A stretch of DNA of 64,000 bases from Ligustrum vulgare (Eukaryota; Streptophyta; Magnoliopsida; Lamiales; Oleaceae): NCBI GenBank assembly GCA_963555705.1, contig OY743176.1:62694040-62758039 (forward strand). The letters are read 5' to 3'. The notes beneath the pieces are model-generated. The model worked only from the letters and a program-made list of their open reading frames with translations. It was not told where the DNA came from and did not search any database. Both the position numbers and the translations under genes were made by a program. This document shows, piece by piece, positions 42,558 to 58,153 of this stretch. Every line of letters begins with the position of its first letter. Position 1 is the stretch's first letter.

Positions 42558-44135
42558 TTACGTTCCTATCATATCGCCAAGGTCTACCCAACAAAATGTG
42601 TCGGCATGTATAGGAACCACATCACACATAACATCATCCACATAGCTACCAATAGAAAAACTCACCAACACCCTCCTATTCACCTTAATTTCTCCACTAT
42701 CATTTAACCATTGAAGCCTATAAGGTTTAGGATGTTTTAACAAAGGTAATCCAAATTTTTCAACAAGTATAGTACTAGCGACGTTAGTGCAACTACCACC
42801 ATCAATAATCATACTACATACCTTGTTATTAATGCGACATCGTGTATGGAATATGTTCTCCCGTTGTTGTTCCAAATCATCCGTGTTGATTTGAGCACTA
42901 AGAGCTCTCCTTGCCACTAATAACTCGACATGCTCCCCGGATAACACATCCTCATCATCACATATTTCCTCCAATGCCGGCATATCGCTATAATCCTCTT
43001 CCTCACTATCACTCTCCATGGCTCCATCCTTCCGCACAAGTATCACTCGCCTATTAGGACATTGAGATGTCACATGTCCTCTCCCCAAACATTTGAAGCA
43101 TTGAATGTCTCCACTCCTAGATGGTTGAGGTTCCCCTTTAGGTACGAGTTTATTAGCTTGTTCCTCTTTCCCTTTTGGTGCCTCAAACATCCGTTTTGGT
43201 GCTTCAAAACTCCCTTTAGAAACATCCCCATCTCCTTTACTTTCCCACTTCGGCTTCCAAGAAGAATTAGAACCAGATTGATACCTTGTTGTTCCCTTTT
43301 CCTTTATTTGCTTCTCCACCTTTATAGCCATGTGCAACATATCTTCCATCTCCAAATAATGTTGTAGTTCAACCACATTAGCTATATCCCTATTCAACCC
43401 ATTCAAAAATCGAGCCATCGTAGCCTCCCTATCCTCTTCTACATTAGCTCTAATCATCAACATCTCCATCTCCATCTCATTATGATAATCCTCCACACTC
43501 TTTGATCCTTGGTATAGACTTTGTAATTTTTGATGAAGCTCCCGATGGTAATGACTAGGAACGAACCTCTTTCTCATGATAGCTTTTAACTCATCCCAAG
43601 TACTAACGGACCTCTCGCGATTCCTCCTCCTAGAAGTCACCAATTGATCCCACCAAGTAATAGCGTAATCGGAGAATTCAAGTACAGCTACCTTAACCTT
43701 TTTCTCTTCCGAATAAGTGTAGCAATTGAAAATTAATTCCATCTTCTTTTCCCATTCTAGGTATGCTTCCGGATCACTCCTACCCTTGAATGACGGAATT
43801 GTCATTTTGATGTTGCTCATACTACCATCCATTCTATCGCCACCAAGATCTCCATCCCTTCTTCCATGCCTAACTACTCTATCCACAATTGCCCCATCGT
43901 CAAAATCACTACCTTCTTCATTCTCATCGATCCCCTCTACTCTACGACCTTGCCCAGCTTGCCTACGGGAATTAGACACTTCCCGAGGTTGCTCAAGCCT
44001 TTCTAACCTACCTAATACATCCCCAAACAACCACTCAAACCGTTGTACCATCTCTTCCGTCATGTTGACTCGATCGTTATTTTTTGTAGTAGAAGATTGT
44101 TCAGACATCCAAAAACTAAATATTATATGCCTCAC
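42558..44135 (-). pseudogene. CRM-like gag and protease start
   Basis: 525 codons, more likely starting at the internal ATG of MSEQSS (about 44108). It shows the capsid region ([20 protein letters not shown]... [20 protein letters not shown]), one CCHC zinc knuckle ([14 protein letters not shown]) and the protease motif IIDGGSCTN. The frame derails at about 42600 by loss of one base. The expected LLGRPW end of the protease and the link to pol continue in the next frame. This block is well preserved, so only a single lesion separates it from pol. Confidence 0.9.
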
Positions 44136-44670
44136 GTGTATTTCGCTCGTGTATCACTCAAATTTGGCTTTTACCCTCTATTGATCTCACCCCTCTGCCT
44201 TTTTCCACTCAATGACTTTCACCCCAATTGCTTCAAAGAACGAACCCGAACTCAAACAAGTTTAAGCCCGAATGATTCAAATCGAGTAAGAGTGAGAATT
44301 TTATGAACTGTTTGGAAAACTTGAAGAAGAGCTTTAGATAATGGAATTTGACTCGATATAGAACTTGACACTTTTTATGGAAACTAAGATTGAGTCAAGA
44401 ATATATTTCTTGAAATCAAATAACAGCTATTTTTTTTTCTTGGACTTGGAATTTTCCTTTTTTTTTTTAGATTTCTCGAAAATTCAATTTCGAGAAAGAC
44501 GAAACAAACGAAATTTAATTTGGATAACAAAAGAAGGAAATAACGACTATTAAATTTTTTGTGACACTTTTTTGATTAAAGACTCAAGAACTGGAAGAAC
44601 ACGAAGAACAAGATTAAAGAAGACTCAAGAAAACAAAACAAAGATATAACCTTGATTTTTGGAGCCTAAG
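44136..44670 (-). other. CRM-like leader between primer site and gag
   Basis: Untranslated leader of about 530 bp. No domain seen. Confidence 0.6.
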
Positions 44671-44681
44671 CTCTGATACCA
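44671..44681 (-). other. CRM-like primer-binding site
   Basis: The minus strand reads TGGTATCAGAG, two bases from the end of the 5' LTR (…TGCATCA), complementary to initiator tRNA-Met. Confidence 0.92.
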
Positions 44682-44683
44682 AA

Positions 44684-45535
44684 TGATGCAAACCACGTAG
44701 CAATTGTAACTACGCAACCCACAAATTATTGGAATCGACCCAAGAACGCCAAAGAATCACGATTTCGAGATTGATTCAAATTAATTGAACCAAGCAACCA
44801 ACACAATCAATAGATATGCTGACCTCTTGATCACAATGAAAATAAATCTCACCCAAGATTTGAACAAACAAGATTAACTCGCAAGTTCGGATTTTATTCA
44901 ATAAAGAATAAAGTATGAAAGCAAATTACCTCTCAATAATAATATCAAAGTTGTCTTGAATAATGAAAATTACATCCCTATAAATAGGGTCAAAATCTAG
45001 ATTAAGAGTTCTAATTAAACAAGGAAACAAATAATCAAAAATAAGGAAATAATTAAAAACCTAATTTTACGCATATAGTTACTTACGGCCGTGACCCTTC
45101 CCTTTACGGCCGTAAGACCCTTTCTGTTTCACCGTTACGGCCGTGAGATTCTTTTTACGGCCGTAAGCCATATTTTGAAAATCTCTTTCTTTAACCCGAG
45201 GCTTCGTTACGGCCGTGACAAATATTAGTTACGGCTGTAAGTCCAATTTCTTCAAATTCTCAATTTTCAGCAGTGAGCTCTTCACGGCCGTGAATTTTGA
45301 AACTTTGCAATTTTCTTCGACGGCTTGAACGAGGTTGATCCACTCATCGTTTTGGCTCGGTCCCAACATGGAACTTGCTTCTTTTGACGACACGAACATT
45401 GTTTTGGCCATTGTTTCTTTCACTAGCTTGTCCATTGCTTCGTTGGCCCTCTTTGTTTGCAGTCGAGTCATCGGTCCTCCTTTGATCTTCAATGGATCTT
45501 TGTGCGGGCTTGTGTTCGTGGTCTGGATCACATCA
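44684..45535 (-). repeat. CRM-like 5' LTR (852 bp)
   Basis: In + orientation TGATGCAAACC ... GATCACATCA. It is uninterrupted and highly similar to the split 3' LTR. Contains the ACGGCCGT cluster (45085-45294, one site worn to ACGGCTGT). Confidence 0.95.
45085..45294. promoter_or_regulatory. cluster of seven ACGGCCGT palindromes (5' LTR copy)
   Basis: Same seven sites as 39071-39284. Six have the intact core; the sixth in order reads ACGGCTGT. Confidence 0.65.
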
Positions 45536-45540
45536 GAAAG

Positions 45541-46474
45541 AGTTTAATATCTTTGAAAAGGACTAATGAGAATGATCCAATAATCTTGTATAAGTAGGAT
45601 TCATGATATATTTTAAAAGGTGCAGATGAATATCAAGGAAAAACACGATCATTTGCACAATATCAATGGGAACGTACATATGGATGGGAATATCATTATG
45701 CACATCTTACATTGTATACCATAAGATTTGGTGCAAAGCATTATCAGGATTCATGCTTCAACAGATATATATGTTTCCTTAATAGGAGGCCATCATAAAG
45801 AATCTACAAAAAATTCCAACGATAGAACATGAAATTAAATAGGTCTCGACACCCGTATCCCTTATTTTCAAGGCAAGAATTTACTTTTTCTTCAAGTATC
45901 GATATCAAATTATCGAGTGTCGACATCTAATCAGAATGCACATTTTCAGAGATTTTGAACTCGATCTGATTTTTTTTCGATATAACTCTTCCATTTCAAA
46001 TGTTTAATTATAGATAATAAGTTATAAGATTGATCTCTTATTGCTCATTGCAATAAAAGAAATCGATATCAGATGATGGAACGTCCTAAACGTCATTACT
46101 CTTAATACATTTTACTAGATCATCTTCGTTCCAAGTATTTTATGAACAATGCACATTCTTTAGCTGTTTAACGTGTTCTATCAATGAGCTTCACTCAAAC
46201 ATATCACACTTATCTCATTATTTTTATATATATCAATACCATATTTTATTTTGTAGGCTCTAGATTCTTAAGTTGAACTGCCATTTTAAATTTAACTCAG
46301 GATATTAAATAAATATCCATGTAGGCAAATTATTCCAAGGAAAATATCCACTTGAAATTTCACATTTCTAACAATTAATTCACATAAAACAAGTAATAAC
46401 TCACTTTGTTGGTGCATTCCAAATGATTGTGGATATGTGTACACGGGGCAGTATTTAGAATCATTTAAAACCAT
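45541..46474 (-). pseudogene. interior of the Tekay-like element next to its primer site
   Basis: About 930 bp corresponding to the leader and gag start of the outer element. No readable domain; stops in all frames. Confidence 0.35.
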
Positions 46475-46486
46475 GCTCTGATATCA
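46475..46486 (-). other. Tekay-like primer-binding site (one mismatch)
   Basis: The minus strand reads TGATATCAGAGC five bases after the end of the 5' LTR. The tRNA-iMet site would be TGGTATCAGAGC, so one G to A change is present. Confidence 0.75.
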
Positions 46487-46491
46487 CGCGA

Positions 46492-49278
<2,787 letters not shown>

Positions 49279-49280
49279 AT

Positions 49281-49814
49281 TAGGGGTGAGCGTGGGTTGG
49301 GTTGTGTAGGTTTTTTGCCCAACTCGAACCCAACCCACTATGGTCGGGTTGATAAAAAATCAATCCAACCCAACCCAAACATGAGTTCAAACCCAACCCA
49401 ATCAAGTTTCGGTCGTGTTGGGTTGGGTTGGGTGGTTTGAGCTTTTGTCCAATTAACTAAAAATCTTAGAAAATTAAAAAATTATGCTTATAAATCAACT
49501 ATTAACTCAAATAAATTATGTACAATACAATAAGCTCAAATATAATAAATTGAATATTTTCTAATAAAACTAAAATATGTTCAAATCATATTTGAGTTTC
49601 ATCTAAATTAAAAATGAGCTTAAGATTCTTGAAATTTAAATGGTCTTATATTTTTAAAATTTTGATTGAGTTGGGTTGGGTTGGATTTGTCACCCAACCC
49701 AACCTAAAAAATTTTTTTTTTTTAGAACCCAACCCAACCCAATTTTCATCAAAACCCAACTCAAATCGATCGGATTGGGTTGAACGGTTTTGACGGATTG
49801 GGTGGGTTACCCTA
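49281..49814. mobile_element. hAT-type MITE 1
   Basis: 534 bp with ends TAGGGGTGAGC ... GGGTTACCCTA and many GGGTTGGGTT/AACCCAACCC blocks on both arms, as in common plant hAT MITEs. Flanked by the 8-bp target duplication CTTATAAT (49273-49280) and CTTACAAT (49815-49822), one mismatch. It inserted across the end of the Tekay-like 5' LTR. Confidence 0.8.
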
Positions 49815-49834
49815 CTTACAATCGTTGTCATGAC

Positions 49835-50472
49835 TAGTGATGGCAATGGGTCGGGTTTGCCAAACCCGTACCCTACCCACTAAATATTTACATCCTCCAT
49901 ACCCTACATATACCCATTTCAAAATTGCGGGTCAGGCGCGGGTCGGAGGCGGGTTTGCTTCTATACCCATTTAAAACTCATTACTAATTATTTATTTTTT
50001 TATTATTTGTTTAGGCTATAAATAGGTTATAGGTGGTCCGAATTAACTTGAATCGGTTAAATATTGGGTTTCACTTGAATTTGAGTTGAAAAAAGTTTGT
50101 TATATGTTGAAATTATACAAGCGAATTTGAACAATTTTTTTAGACGTTAACAAAGTTAATAGTTTAAACATATTAAGGTTTAGACGATAACAATGTCAAT
50201 AGATATTTGAATTCTATTTTTTATTTATTTTTTTAAACAATCACTTTTGTTTTAAAATTTATAATTTTTAAAGGAAATTAATGGGTATGCGGGTCGGGTA
50301 TGCGGGTCGGGTATGAGTATTGTAGTAAAACTCACACCCGACCCATACACATGTCGAATTTTAAAATTTTTCTTCATACCCTACCTACGAATCCATTTAG
50401 TCGGATAATTCCTACTCATTTATGTCGAGTCTCTATTGAATATCGAGTTCGTGAGTATTATTGACATCTCTA
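49835..50472. mobile_element. hAT-type MITE 2
   Basis: 638 bp with inverted ends TAGTGATGGCAAT ... ATTGACATCTCTA and GGGTCGGGT/ACCCGACCC arms. Flanked by the 8-bp target duplication GTCATGAC (49827-49834) and GTCATCAC (50473-50480), one mismatch. No transposase, so it would be moved by a hAT enzyme in trans. Confidence 0.85.
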
Positions 50473-50480
50473 GTCATCAC

Positions 50481-51962
50481 TATGCCAACCGTTTGAAAGC
50501 TTCCTCAAAGTGGACTCTAGAAACAACGCCATATTCCAAATCCAATCCATCTGCCATTTGGAGTTGCCAATTCTCCCAAATTACGAAACACGTTTTTATG
50601 CACACGGTTGTACTTATCTCAACCGTACCATTTCAATTCACTAAAAATCAACATAACCACCACAAATTGTGGCGTTGATTTTCACACGTAAATATTTACT
50701 ATTAGAAATCTATTAACCATGATCAGACACGTAATTAGAAATCCGTAATTTTTTAATTTTGTGTATAGGATAACGATGCACGGTATGTATATTTAATTCG
50801 TCCTCATATTTTCATTTTATTTTAATAGATTAGGCTACCTAAGGATGGAATATTAAATGGAGTTGAGAAATATGGGAATATGGTGGGTAAGACTTTATTT
50901 TCCAAGAAAATAAAATTTTCATTCCCCTATTTGATAATCAGGCAAAAATACTTTGAATGTTAAAATGAAAAATGAAAAATCAAAATTTTTGAATATGAGC
51001 AATTATGAATTCATTAAATAAATACATTTGACTTGACCGCGATAATTGTGAAATTTTAGCCCTTTAGCATATTTTTGAGTTGAATGTAGTCGATAAATAA
51101 ATAAATAAATAAATATTGGTAGAGGTCATTTGATCTAAATTTATTTATAAAAAATTATGTATCAAATTATAAATATTCAAGAACTTCACTTTTGCTCAAG
51201 AAAGGAAATAAGTCTGCTTAAAATGATACTCTGCTAGTAATTATTTGGATTAGCATCGCAATCAAAAATAGTGTAGAAGGGGCAACGGTTTAAGATAAAA
51301 ATATATTATTAAAAAATAAACAAAAATAGTGAAGAAGGGGCAACGATTTAAGATAAAATATATTATTAAATAATAAACAATACTTTCCAATCAAAAATGG
51401 TGAAGGGGCAACCGTTGAGGATAAAAATATATAATATTAAAAATAATAAAAAATAATAAAGAAGGGGGCAACGATTGAAGATAAAAAATATAATATATTA
51501 AAAAATAAATAATACTTTCCCCCAATATCAACAGCAAAAGTTTGTCCATCGAGACGGGGACCCAAATGATAGTCAAACAGTTAAGAGTGGACCCTATCTT
51601 TGATTGAGATTGCAAATTTGCAATGCGCGTTCAAATTGCTGTATATTACTATTAAGTATTAACCATAAACACATTTTTAATTAGAATAAAAATATTGTTT
51701 ACTACAATTAGGAAATCCCCGTCAAGAAATTATCAAAAGTTCACACCATCTCTCACTTTGATTGGAAAGAGAAGAAACCCAGATGCATTCAATAAATTAA
51801 GCCTTATTCGAATCCCAAGGAAAAAATCTCGCCATTGCAGCTCAGAGAGCTTTCCGGGGTTGCCAATGTTTCTTTGCCTTCTAGTTCTGTTTATTGCTAG
51901 ATTGATTATTGTGATCTGAACATCAGCATTCAAGAAACTCTGTTTTTTGCTTATAAGAAAGG
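50481..51962. other. upstream region of the PHO1-family gene
   Basis: No gene recognised. The stretch holds the four-unit tandem repeat at 51261-51520 and the presumed promoter and 5' leader. No GNATATNC (P1BS, PHR1-binding) site was spotted by eye in this stretch. Confidence 0.5.
51261..51520. repeat. tandem repeat upstream of the PHO1-family gene (four units of 60-68 bp)
   Basis: Units begin about 51261, 51321, 51389 and 51451. Each has GAAGGGGCAACGRTT.AAGATA AAA followed by an ATATATTATTAAA-type AT-rich part. They end about 440 bp before the start codon. Confidence 0.85.
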
Positions 51963-54900
51963 ATGAAGTTCGGAAGGGAATTAGCATCTCAGATGGTGCA
52001 AGAATGGAAGGAAGCGTACATGGACTATAATTCTCTCAAAACATTGCTCAAAGATGTCTTGAGATTTCGGCAGCAAATTGCTTCATCCTCTGAAGCAATT
52101 TCTCGATCACGTTCTCTGCAGAGAAGGGTTTCCATGTACAGAGCCTTTAGCGGGCTAACGAGTCGATACGGGTCTCCTCGGAAGAACTCCCCAAGAAAGA
52201 CTGAGGATGAAGTTATACTTGTAAGTGCAGTACAGGGAGAGGATTCAGAAGGTTGTTATCAGACCATGTTCTTGAGGTCTTCAGAAGAAGGTGGAGAATA
52301 TGAACTTGTTTTCTTTAGGAGACTCGATGATGAATTCAATAAAGTGGTTAAGTTTTACAAGAATAAAGTGGAGGAAGTGAAAATGGAGGCAGAGGAATTG
52401 AGCAAACAAATGGATGCTCTTATTGCTCTTCGAATTCGAGTTGATAAGCCTTCAGTAGCACAAAACTATGCTCAAGAAATGAACTTCTCATCATCTATGG
52501 CCAGTGATCCATCTCCAGCAACAGTCATTGCAACTGTGAATGGAACTAAGCAAGGTAAGGCAACTGTAGTAGTGTAAACTGAATATCTAAATGGCGTCAA
52601 GAATTCATATTCTCAGATTTTTTGAATCAGTTGATCCTATCCTATGTAGAAAAAAAATCCTTTTTTAAATGAACAAAAACAATACATTGCTTTAGGTGCT
52701 TATATAGACATATATCGCATCGTAAGAAACAATTTTTATTCTCAAACTTCTTTTTCTTTTAAGGAGGATTGCATATGGATGTAATTCAAGAAATTGAGAT
52801 GGGGACTGGTGGAGATGAAAAGAAGCCAGACAACGAAAACAAGAAGGATTCCAATGGTTTTAGGCCTCCTTCATTACTAATTTTAGATCATGTAAAAATC
52901 AATGTTGAACCAGACACCCCTGTTTCGACCCTGAAAAATGTCATCATGAATTCAAAATCTGACCTATCATTCAGCAAGGATGAACTAAGAAAAGCAGAAG
53001 AAAAGTTGAGACAGGCCTTCATTGAATTTTACCGGAAACTTCGACTTCTGAAGAGCTATTGGTAAAAGGAAAAATCTGTAGATTTTGAATTGAAATTGAA
53101 GTGCAAGTGACAATAGTAATAACTGCTACGTAATGTTTCAGTTTTTTGAATACGTTGGCATTCTCCAAGATTCTGAAGAAATATGACAAGGTATAGCGTG
53201 TTCCCTTTATTCAAAATATTTTTTCTCTCTCTGTCTTCCTTTCCTTCTCGTCTCAACTTATTTATGTGCAGATAACTTCAAGGAAGGCTTCCAAATCTTA
53301 CTTAGAGATGGTTGATAAGTCCTATCTTGGTAGCTCTGATGAGGTTTGTATCCAATTATCATCATTATTATTATTTTTTTTTTCCAAGTTTGACAAATTA
53401 TTTTTGCTTGAGGTAGAATGCATATATGACGGTACTGAGAAAGAAGGAATCACGTTGATTATACTGTACAGTCCTGCAGGAACACATGCTTACAATTTTC
53501 CCTTATGTTTACATCTTCTGCTTCATTAGGTTAACAGACTCATAGAAAAACTAGAGTCTACATTTATTAAGCACTTCTCGAATGGAAATCGAAGGAAAGG
53601 AATGAATTCTTTGAAGACGCAAGCTAAGAAAGAGAGGCATCGGATAACATTTTTCCTTGGTAAGCTTAAGCAGAAAGAATCTTTTATTCTTTCAACTATC
53701 TAGGAACAATGAATTTGTAGTCCTAGGTAATTACTTAGATGAACTTCTTCTCACCTGCAGGTTTATTCACTGGATGCACAATAGCACTGATAGTGGCTAT
53801 TATTGTCTCTATACATGGGAGAAATCTTCTTAACCACGATGGACGTGAGCAGTATATGAACACTATATTTCCACTTTACAGGTATACTTTGGCTATCAAA
53901 AACTATTTGTGATTCAAAATAACAACTATTTTAAACAACTGTTATACATAATTAGTTTCATATTTGTAGCTTATTTGGATTCATTGTCCTACACATGCTC
54001 ATGTACGGAGGGAACACGTACTTGTGGAGACATTTCCGAGTGAACTATCCATTCATATTTGGATTCAAGCAAGGAACAGAATTGGGATATAGAGAAGTTT
54101 TTCTTCTAGCTTCCGGCCTTTCAGTACTCGCTTTGGCTGCTGTACTCTCGAACCTTGACATGGAGATGGACCTGGGAACTAGAAGTTTCAAAACATTGAC
54201 TGAATTGGTTCCATTAGGTCTAGTCACTGTAAGTTGCAGTCCCTTTTCTCTAACAACACGATGCAGCATAACACTATTATCTCTGAGGAATTTTGCCGCC
54301 TTTTTGACACAATTTTTTCCTGCAGGTTCTGCTATTTATAACATTTTGTCCTTTGAATATCATATATCGATCTAGTCGCCTCTTCCTCATCCGATGCGCT
54401 TGGCATTCCCTTTGTGCACCTCTTTATAAGGTATATACAGATTACATAACTGCAGAAAATATTGAAGAAGAAAAAAGAAGCTAAAATGTTGTCCACTGTC
54501 TATATGCAAAACATACGCAAAAAGTTAACTGATTACCTCATTATCATTTGTCTTCTGGCTGCCTTTGTAGGTTACTCTACCTGATTTCTTCTTAGCAGAT
54601 CAGCTTACGAGCCAGGTGTGATATAATGCTTAGCTTATTATTACAGAATAACAACAACAACATTGTTCATAAATATGTCAGTTCTCTTTTCCGCATTTTA
54701 TTTCAACTATACGACTCTACGAGATACAAACTAAGCCCTATTCCTAATAAATTTGGGTTTTGCTACATTCAGAGTAGCACGTCATTAGTAGGAGACACCT
54801 CAAAGAAATGTATATCAGGATTTATATCATAAGATATGACAAAGTTTATTTTAGCCCTCCTCTTTTTCCTGAGCTGGGATTGAACCAGATACGAAAAATG

Positions 54901-56635
54901 AAAACGGAGTTGTGTTTGCAAATTATGAGTGAAAATAAATCCTGACAATGACTTTCCTTCAGCCTTTAATTGGCTTGTGCATATGCTGTGCTTCTGCATT
55001 TCAGGTTCAGGCCATCAGGAGTTTGCAATTCTACATCTGTTACTATGGATGGGGTTACTTTAAAAATAGATCAGACAAGTGCTTCGACAAAGACATTTAT
55101 GATATCTTTAACATTGTTGTTGCAGTTATTCCATTCTGGTTGCGTTTTCTTCAGGTAAATTAACGTGTTGAATGATACAGATGCTCACACTGAACTTGTA
55201 GTGTTGTTTTACTTTGATAATCGAACCTTTTTTTTTTCCTATTCCAAGTTAATCACTGAACTTCCACATTTATTTCAACTTAGGCGTTCTCTGTCTCCGT
55301 TAGTTAATGACCATATTTATCTTTGCTCTCTTAAATAAATTATATTATCAGTGCCTACGCCGGTTGGTCGAGGAGAAAGATCCAATGCAGGGATTTAATG
55401 GCCTTAAATACTTATCAACTATTGTGGCCCTTGTGATGAGGACAGTATATGATATAAAGAAAGGAATGTTTTGGAAAATAATGGCTGCATTTAGTTCAGG
55501 ATTTACCACAATTTTCACCACATACTGGGATATTGTCATTGATTGGGGACTATTGCAAAGGAATGCAAAAAATCCATGGCTGAGAGATAAACTTCTGGTG
55601 TCAAACAAGGCTGTGTACTTTGTAGCCATAGTGAGTTTCTCCATTTCTTTCATCCAACATTTTACCATTTAAATTTTCTGATAGATTAATGATGTTAAGA
55701 AAAGCTAGCTAAAATGTTGTTTGTTTGTACTGTCTAGCCTTGTTTAGCAATTAATCCTTGTTTTAATTGAATTGCAGGTGGCTAACATCCTTCTGAGACT
55801 GGTATGGATGCAGTTAGTTCTGGATTTCAATGATACACCATTTCTCCACAGGAGAGCCATGATTGCAGTTGTTGCTTGCCTTGAGATACTTCGCCGCGGA
55901 ATTTGGAACTTTTTCAGGTTTGATGCATTCTCGACTTTTTCTCATTACAACAATAAACTGAGCCTTGTTTTATATTCAGACATGTAAATCCCTTTTTCTC
56001 AATTCATCGCTACATCATTTTTTTGGACATAAAAGGACAAGAAATAGGCATGAACTTCTAATGAACACATGCATTAGCATTGTAGCCGACTTAGAGCATC
56101 TCCAATTGACCATTTATATTTAAAGAGCATATTCTACGTAATATAGAACATCTTTAAAAAAATTTCAAGCTCCAACAAATTCTTTATTTAAATTTTTCCA
56201 AAAAATATTTATTGTTATTTTTTATTTTTAGTTAATATTTATTTTTTTAAAGGTGAATGACTAATGATATCAAATATGTAATAAAGAAAGCTAATGTAAG
56301 AACATTGAAAATTGAAACTTTTTGAATACATTTAATAATAGAGCATCTCAAGTTTAAGGACACTCCAAAATAAAGAATATCTCAAGTTTAGAGAACCTAT
56401 TGGAGACGCTCTTATTCATATTTGTATCAATAAAAAAGTGCATGTTTTGTAGAGAAAAATTATATAGCATTCGACATGTTTTATCACTTGATTTGGTTCT
56501 TTTTCTGATGGTAATGCCTACTGTGTTTTATTGGGCAGGTTGGAGAATGAACACTTGAACAATGTTGGAAAATACCGGGCATTTAAGTCGGTACCCTTGC
56601 CATTTAACTACGATGACGATGACAAAACCGTGTAA
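51963..56635 (+). CDS. PHO1: PHO1-family phosphate exporter (SPX-EXS), 13 exons, 778 aa
   Basis: Exons: 51963-52554, 52764-53061, 53142-53190, 53272-53343, 53530-53659, 53761-53881, 53970-54228, 54326-54430, 54571-54615, 55005-55154, 55352-55630, 55778-55917 and 56539-56635. All introns are GT-AG. The joined length is 2337 nt, exactly in frame, near the family's usual length (about 780 aa). The N-terminal SPX domain (1 to about 313) starts [15 protein letters not shown] and carries Tyr22/Lys26 and the Lys cluster KILKKYDK (306-313), positions that bind inositol pyrophosphates in SPX proteins. Several hydrophobic segments follow from about residue 381. The EXS domain lies in the last five exons ([31 protein letters not shown]). 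PHO1 proteins export phosphate from cells of the root stele or other tissues through Golgi and plasma membranes. Which paralogue this is cannot be told here. No lesion was seen. Confidence 0.96.
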
Positions 56636-58015
56636 CAATTTTTTTTTTTTTTTTTTGTGCCAGTCGCACAGAAAGATACAGATTTCATTTATTTATTGTT
56701 GTTTTAGAATTTTGTACGAGTGATAAATGTGTCAAAAAAAATTGAAATATGCAGATTTTTTTCACGAAAGTATCGGAATCCACATAAATACTTGTTTGTC
56801 TCCTTTAATTCTATCGAGCAAGGTGGTCCACATTACCATACAAGGGACGAGGGTTTGAATGTTAACTTGAGACCATAATCACAATCATTTTCTTCTATAA
56901 CGTGTCATATCTTACACAATATATATATATATATATATATATGTTATGAACTAATAGGAATATACCCTAAGAGATTCTTATAAAAACCAAGGCAATTCCC
57001 AAGCTCGTTTATCGACATGCGTTGCACTAAGCAATTTCCACATCATATGAAATAAACAAATATCATGACATATTGGAATATGCCTAAGAGATTCTTTTAA
57101 ACCATCCAACAACACAAACATCACTATCCACTTTAATGTTGTTTTTCTATTTCATGTCATCTCCTCATTACACTGTCAGCATCAGTTTTATAGCGATATG
57201 ACTCCGTCAAAACTCTCATCATCTTATATTACCTCAAATTCATACTAGGGTTCCTTTGAATCCCAGTATTTCACGAGCAAAAATCCTAATTGTTTTACTT
57301 ACTGTAGTTACAGTTCAGTTTTATGACGAAATCTATCCCGTAGAGGTGCTCAATATGGATCAACGATCGATTTCTAGGTTTCATCGTAAACCTAATTGGT
57401 CATTATCAGGTTACTCAACAAGTTGGTCCATCGTAATCAACTTCCTCTATTATTTCCGTCTACCATCAATCTAACACGGCGCAACACTCAGAAAAGTTCG
57501 ACGGTTTCTACGTTGATAAAGGGAAGTATCCTATGTTACTCTAGTTTTAGAAGGAGACGAAATACCTCTCTACCTCCACCCCTGTCTCGCCATCCCCTTC
57601 TCCATTCTCCCCTGTCTCGCCATCCTCATTCGATAAATGAAAAATATGTTTTTGAAGTAAAAGAAGCCAAATCCTAAACATTATTTTGATAAATCCAATA
57701 GAAAAAATAAAATCGTTTACATGTTACAACTTGCAAATTAGTTTCTTCCTTTGACTTCACCCACAAATTTTTTCATCCCTTCATGAATTTTAATATATAT
57801 TTACTCAAAAGCTCAATTCATGGTTTTCAAAATTCCCCCCCTTCTCAGCTTATAGGTAAACAATTTATTTCATAACATTAAACCCCAAGTTTACACTCAA
57901 TAAATTAACAATTGTTTAATGCATATTTTCAAGCTTGTACATATAATTATATAAAATAAAAACTTGAACCAACAAAATTACACGAATCTTAAATCAAAGT
58001 ATAATATAAAATTGT
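56636..58015. other. 3' flank of the PHO1-family gene; non-coding
   Basis: A T-rich 3' UTR start, an (AT)n microsatellite (56919-56941) and no convincing gene. At 57488-57532 one frame reads EKFDGFYVDKGKYPM, similar to the minus-strand fragment at 58016-58153. Confidence 0.5.
56919..56941. repeat. (AT)n microsatellite
   Basis: About 11 AT units. Confidence 0.9.
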
Positions 58016-58153
58016 TTAGTCATATAGATATAGACACACTTTAATGAATTCTTCCCCTTTATCGACGTAGAAATCGTTGAACTTTTCGAGTTCCTGGTTG
58101 GAAAACAGATCTGCAGCGCGACGCCCTGCATCACCATCCGGCAGAGAACTCAT
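58016..58153 (-). CDS. short ORF, possible first exon of an unrecognised gene
   Basis: 45 codons beginning MSSLPDGDAGRRAADL and containing ELEKFNDFYVDKGEEF, in a GC-richer island in otherwise AT-rich DNA. The composition and the sharp switch to AT-rich sequence after GEEFIK suggest a true exon that has lost its continuation or continues after an intron. The opposite strand of the same island also has an ATG (58152) opening MAESGGGGYSIW before a GTAGGG donor-like site. I do not recognise either protein. Confidence 0.3.
   Translation of the reverse strand: MSSLPDGDAGRRAADLFSNQELEKFNDFYVDKGEEFIKVCLYLYD

Larger units (their letters stand above)
30008..45535 (-). mobile_element. CRM-like Ty3/Gypsy chromovirus (split by an Athila-like insertion)
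   Basis: Flanked by the perfect target duplication GAAAG (30003-30007 and 45536-45540). LTRs begin TGATG and end CATCA, a tRNA-iMet primer site lies at 44671-44681 and a clear purine tract at 39526-39539. Gag and pol are recognisable but broken. The pol frame runs on into the 3' LTR, a feature known for CRM (centromeric) chromoviruses together with TGATG...CATCA ends. The lineage call rests on those features. The 3' LTR is interrupted by the element at 30298-38958. Confidence 0.9.

Noticed and set aside
54431..54438. GTATATAC in the PHO1-family gene, fitting the GNATATNC phosphate-starvation element.
   Set aside because: It is the splice donor context of intron 8 and one match to a short degenerate motif is expected by chance.
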